From Lysinibacillus sp. OF-1 (lineage in GTDB: Bacteria; Bacillota; Bacilli; Bacillales_A; Planococcaceae), in the NCBI RefSeq assembly GCF_028356935.1, contig NZ_CP102798.1, forward strand, positions 2,232,001 through 2,296,000: DNA of 64,000 nucleotides. Reading direction: 5' to 3'. Each line of letters begins with the position of its first letter. The stretch's first letter is position 1. A program made the position numbers and the translations under genes. Under the pieces are notes generated by a model. It was not told where the DNA came from. It worked only from the letters and a program-made list of their open reading frames with translations, and ran no database searches. Of the stretch, positions 63,609 through 64,000 are shown piece after piece.

Positions 63609-64000
63609 ATGGCGTGGATTGTAAATGAAGCAATAGCACAAAAACAATTGGCTGAACAATTTCGAACACTCATTACTCGTTCAACGATTTTACAAATCCC
63701 AGGAGCTCATGATGCAATGGCTGGCTTAATGGCTAAAAAAGTTGGCTTTGAGGCATTATATCTTTCTGGCGCTGCCTACACTGCCAGTAGAGGCTTACCT
63801 GATTTAGGCATGATTTATTCAAATGAAGTTGCACAGCGTGCGAGCGAAATTATTCGTGCGACTAATTTACCGTTGCTAGTGGATATCGATACTGGCTTTG
63901 GTGGTGTCTTAAATGTTGCCCGCACAGCTCGTGAAATGGTAGAGGCTGGAGTAGCTGCTGTACAGCTAGAGGATCAAAATCTTCCAAAAAAATGTGGTCA
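63609..64000 (+). CDS. prpB: Methylisocitrate lyase (5' part, cut by window end)
   Basis: Isocitrate-lyase/PEP-mutase superfamily; splits 2-methylisocitrate to pyruvate and succinate. The 130 visible residues contain FRTLITRSTILQIPGAHDAM, GFEALYLSGAAYTASRGLPD and the metal-binding LLVDIDTGFGG strand, ending in QLEDQNLPKKCG just before the active-site loop. AGGAGG lies at 63595-63600. Third gene of the prpCDB operon. Confidence 0.93.
   Translation, partial: MAWIVNEAIAQKQLAEQFRTLITRSTILQIPGAHDAMAGLMAKKVGFEALYLSGAAYTASRGLPDLGMIYSNEVAQRASEIIRATNLPLLVDIDTGFGGVLNVARTAREMVEAGVAAVQLEDQNLPKKCG

Overview
The window reads as AT-rich chromosome of a spore-forming, S-layer-bearing Bacillales, most likely Lysinibacillus or a close Planococcaceae relative. 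The basis is a GerA-type germinant receptor operon, an NlpC/P60 wall hydrolase with SLH repeats, AAGGAGG-type ribosome sites with frequent TTG/GTG starts, a T-box leader and Bacillus-type paiA/paiB genes. No tRNA, rRNA, CRISPR array, complete insertion sequence or prophage is seen. Both window ends cut genes.

Layout. 1-9 kb: recQ, msrA, an LCP wall-polymer ligase, an AI-2E-family membrane protein, a cupin, an aminotransferase, an unusual P-loop/Asp23-like fusion and a crotonase. 9-16 kb: a tyrosine recombinase that has lost its catalytic residues, the alpha-E/circularly permuted ATP-grasp/transglutaminase operon, an intact tyrosine recombinase and a DinB protein. 16-21 kb: two tandem paralogous microprotein genes with duplicated promoter-operators, a PAS-GGDEF-EAL protein, and proS behind a T-box. 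21-27 kb: a broken Nudix gene, a Dph6-like PP-loop protein, a broken ArsR gene, an ArsR/SRPBCC operon with a double operator, and a large UvrA-like ATPase. 27-36 kb: nucleoside hydrolase, the gerA-type operon, a GNAT gene behind a leader-peptide attenuator, a GH73 glucosaminidase and a two-component system. 36-49 kb: two MFS exporters with regulators or regulator remnants, the NlpC/P60-SLH protein, YczE-like, PaiA/PaiB, a MocR regulator, and an Lsa/Vga-like ABC-F protein preceded by an elaborate leader.

The last 14 kb are mainly a cobalamin-responsive block. Three separate B12 riboswitches, each followed by an intrinsic terminator, precede metE (B12-independent methionine synthase), a nickel/peptide-type ABC transporter (nikABCDE-like, inferred to supply cobalt) and prpC-prpD-prpB (methylcitrate cycle, a B12-independent route for propionyl-CoA). 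The simplest reading is that B12 sufficiency shuts off the B12-free bypass enzymes and metal uptake together.

The most notable signals are the riboswitch on the methylcitrate operon, the two-leader-peptide transcription-plus-translation attenuator before the ABC-F gene, a second leader-peptide attenuator before a GNAT gene, and the duplicated microprotein/promoter unit. Several decayed regulators (ArsR, TetR), a decayed Nudix gene and a decayed DUF4304-like gene lie in apparently empty intergenic stretches.
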